Below, piece after piece: positions 63,994 to 64,000 of a DNA stretch of 64,000 nt. This DNA comes from an uncultured Johnsonella sp. (lineage in GTDB: Bacteria; Bacillota; Clostridia; Lachnospirales; Lachnospiraceae). The stretch is from positions 1 through 64,000 of the forward strand of contig CALBCM010000031.1 in the NCBI GenBank assembly GCA_937927235.1, given 5' to 3'. The position numbers and the translations under genes are program-made. Each line of letters opens with the position of its first letter. Positions within the stretch are counted from its first letter, which is position 1. Under the pieces are notes generated by a model. The model did no database searches. It had not been told where the DNA came from and saw only the letters and a list, made by a program, of their open reading frames with translations.

Positions 63994-64000
63994 AATATCT

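Noticed and set aside
1..64000. CRISPR arrays, tRNA or rRNA genes
   Set aside because: No regularly spaced repeats, cloverleaf-type sequences or rRNA-like stretches were noticed while reading.

Overview
The window looks like chromosomal DNA of an AT-rich, low-GC Gram-positive anaerobe of the Clostridia, most likely a Lachnospiraceae relative. The support is: strong GGAGG-type ribosome sites, B. subtilis-like promoters, a pyruvate formate-lyase operon, radical-SAM gene pairs (TIGR03960/TIGR03936), RecU, LexA, a DUF4364 regulator, and what I recognise from memory as the DUF5716/DUF5717 and DUF6110 families. Almost every gene is on the minus strand. The plus-strand exceptions are rpsU, an ABC-F ATPase with a small membrane protein, a class A PBP and DUF4364. 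No rRNA, tRNA or CRISPR array was seen.

Layout. 1-3.7 kb is accessory and decaying: an ISLre2-type transposase cut by the window edge, a two-domain lipoprotein, a broken secreted transglutaminase with cell-wall-binding repeats, and a small helix-turn-helix ORF that carries a piece of the same repeat tail. 3.7-6.5 kb is a metal P-type ATPase operon (DUF6110 + ATPase) with a DtxR-like box. 6.5-10 kb holds rpsU, lexA and an ABC-F ATPase; the lexA leader contains the right end of an IS200/IS605 element. 10-15.5 kb carries purine (purC-purB-purA) and lysine/diaminopimelate (dapA-dapB) genes. 15.6-19.1 kb has a YigZ protein and a PBP1A followed by a 96-bp MITE-like palindrome.

19.2-29 kb is one long operon: a very large solenoid protein, an Hsp70/actin-fold protein with a degenerate nucleotide site, a TPR-like protein, valS, a 48-residue protein and a membrane TPR protein. 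29.3-34.4 kb has DUF4364 and a three-gene MacB-like ABC export system. 34.7-39.2 kb has a flavin reductase, an AraC regulator and a complete ECF vitamin/metabolite importer (S, T and fused A subunits). 39.2-42.8 kb is mixed: a small secreted peptide, GNAT, methyltransferase, and asd with a structured leader.

42.8-46.1 kb is the most unusual part: a pyruvate formate-lyase divided over separate genes. The 688-residue core has the catalytic Cys-Cys pair but no glycyl-radical domain. That domain is a free 79-residue protein. Between them is a 69-residue protein resembling the front of the radical domain but ending in a Cys-x-x-Cys motif instead of the radical loop. The activase gene follows. 46.4-64 kb holds deoD, a GH114-like lipoprotein, a 3D-domain protein, an RNase G lacking the usual zinc-link end, the radical-SAM pair, recU, an RluA-type synthase, SDR, HAD, an rRNA methyltransferase, a topoisomerase IV-type pair, and a second MacB-like exporter that continues past the right edge.

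The best leads for new biology are the divided pyruvate formate-lyase, the Hsp70-like/solenoid operon, and a 24-bp palindromic promoter element found at two loci 36 kb apart with identical 18-nt spacing to the -10 box.
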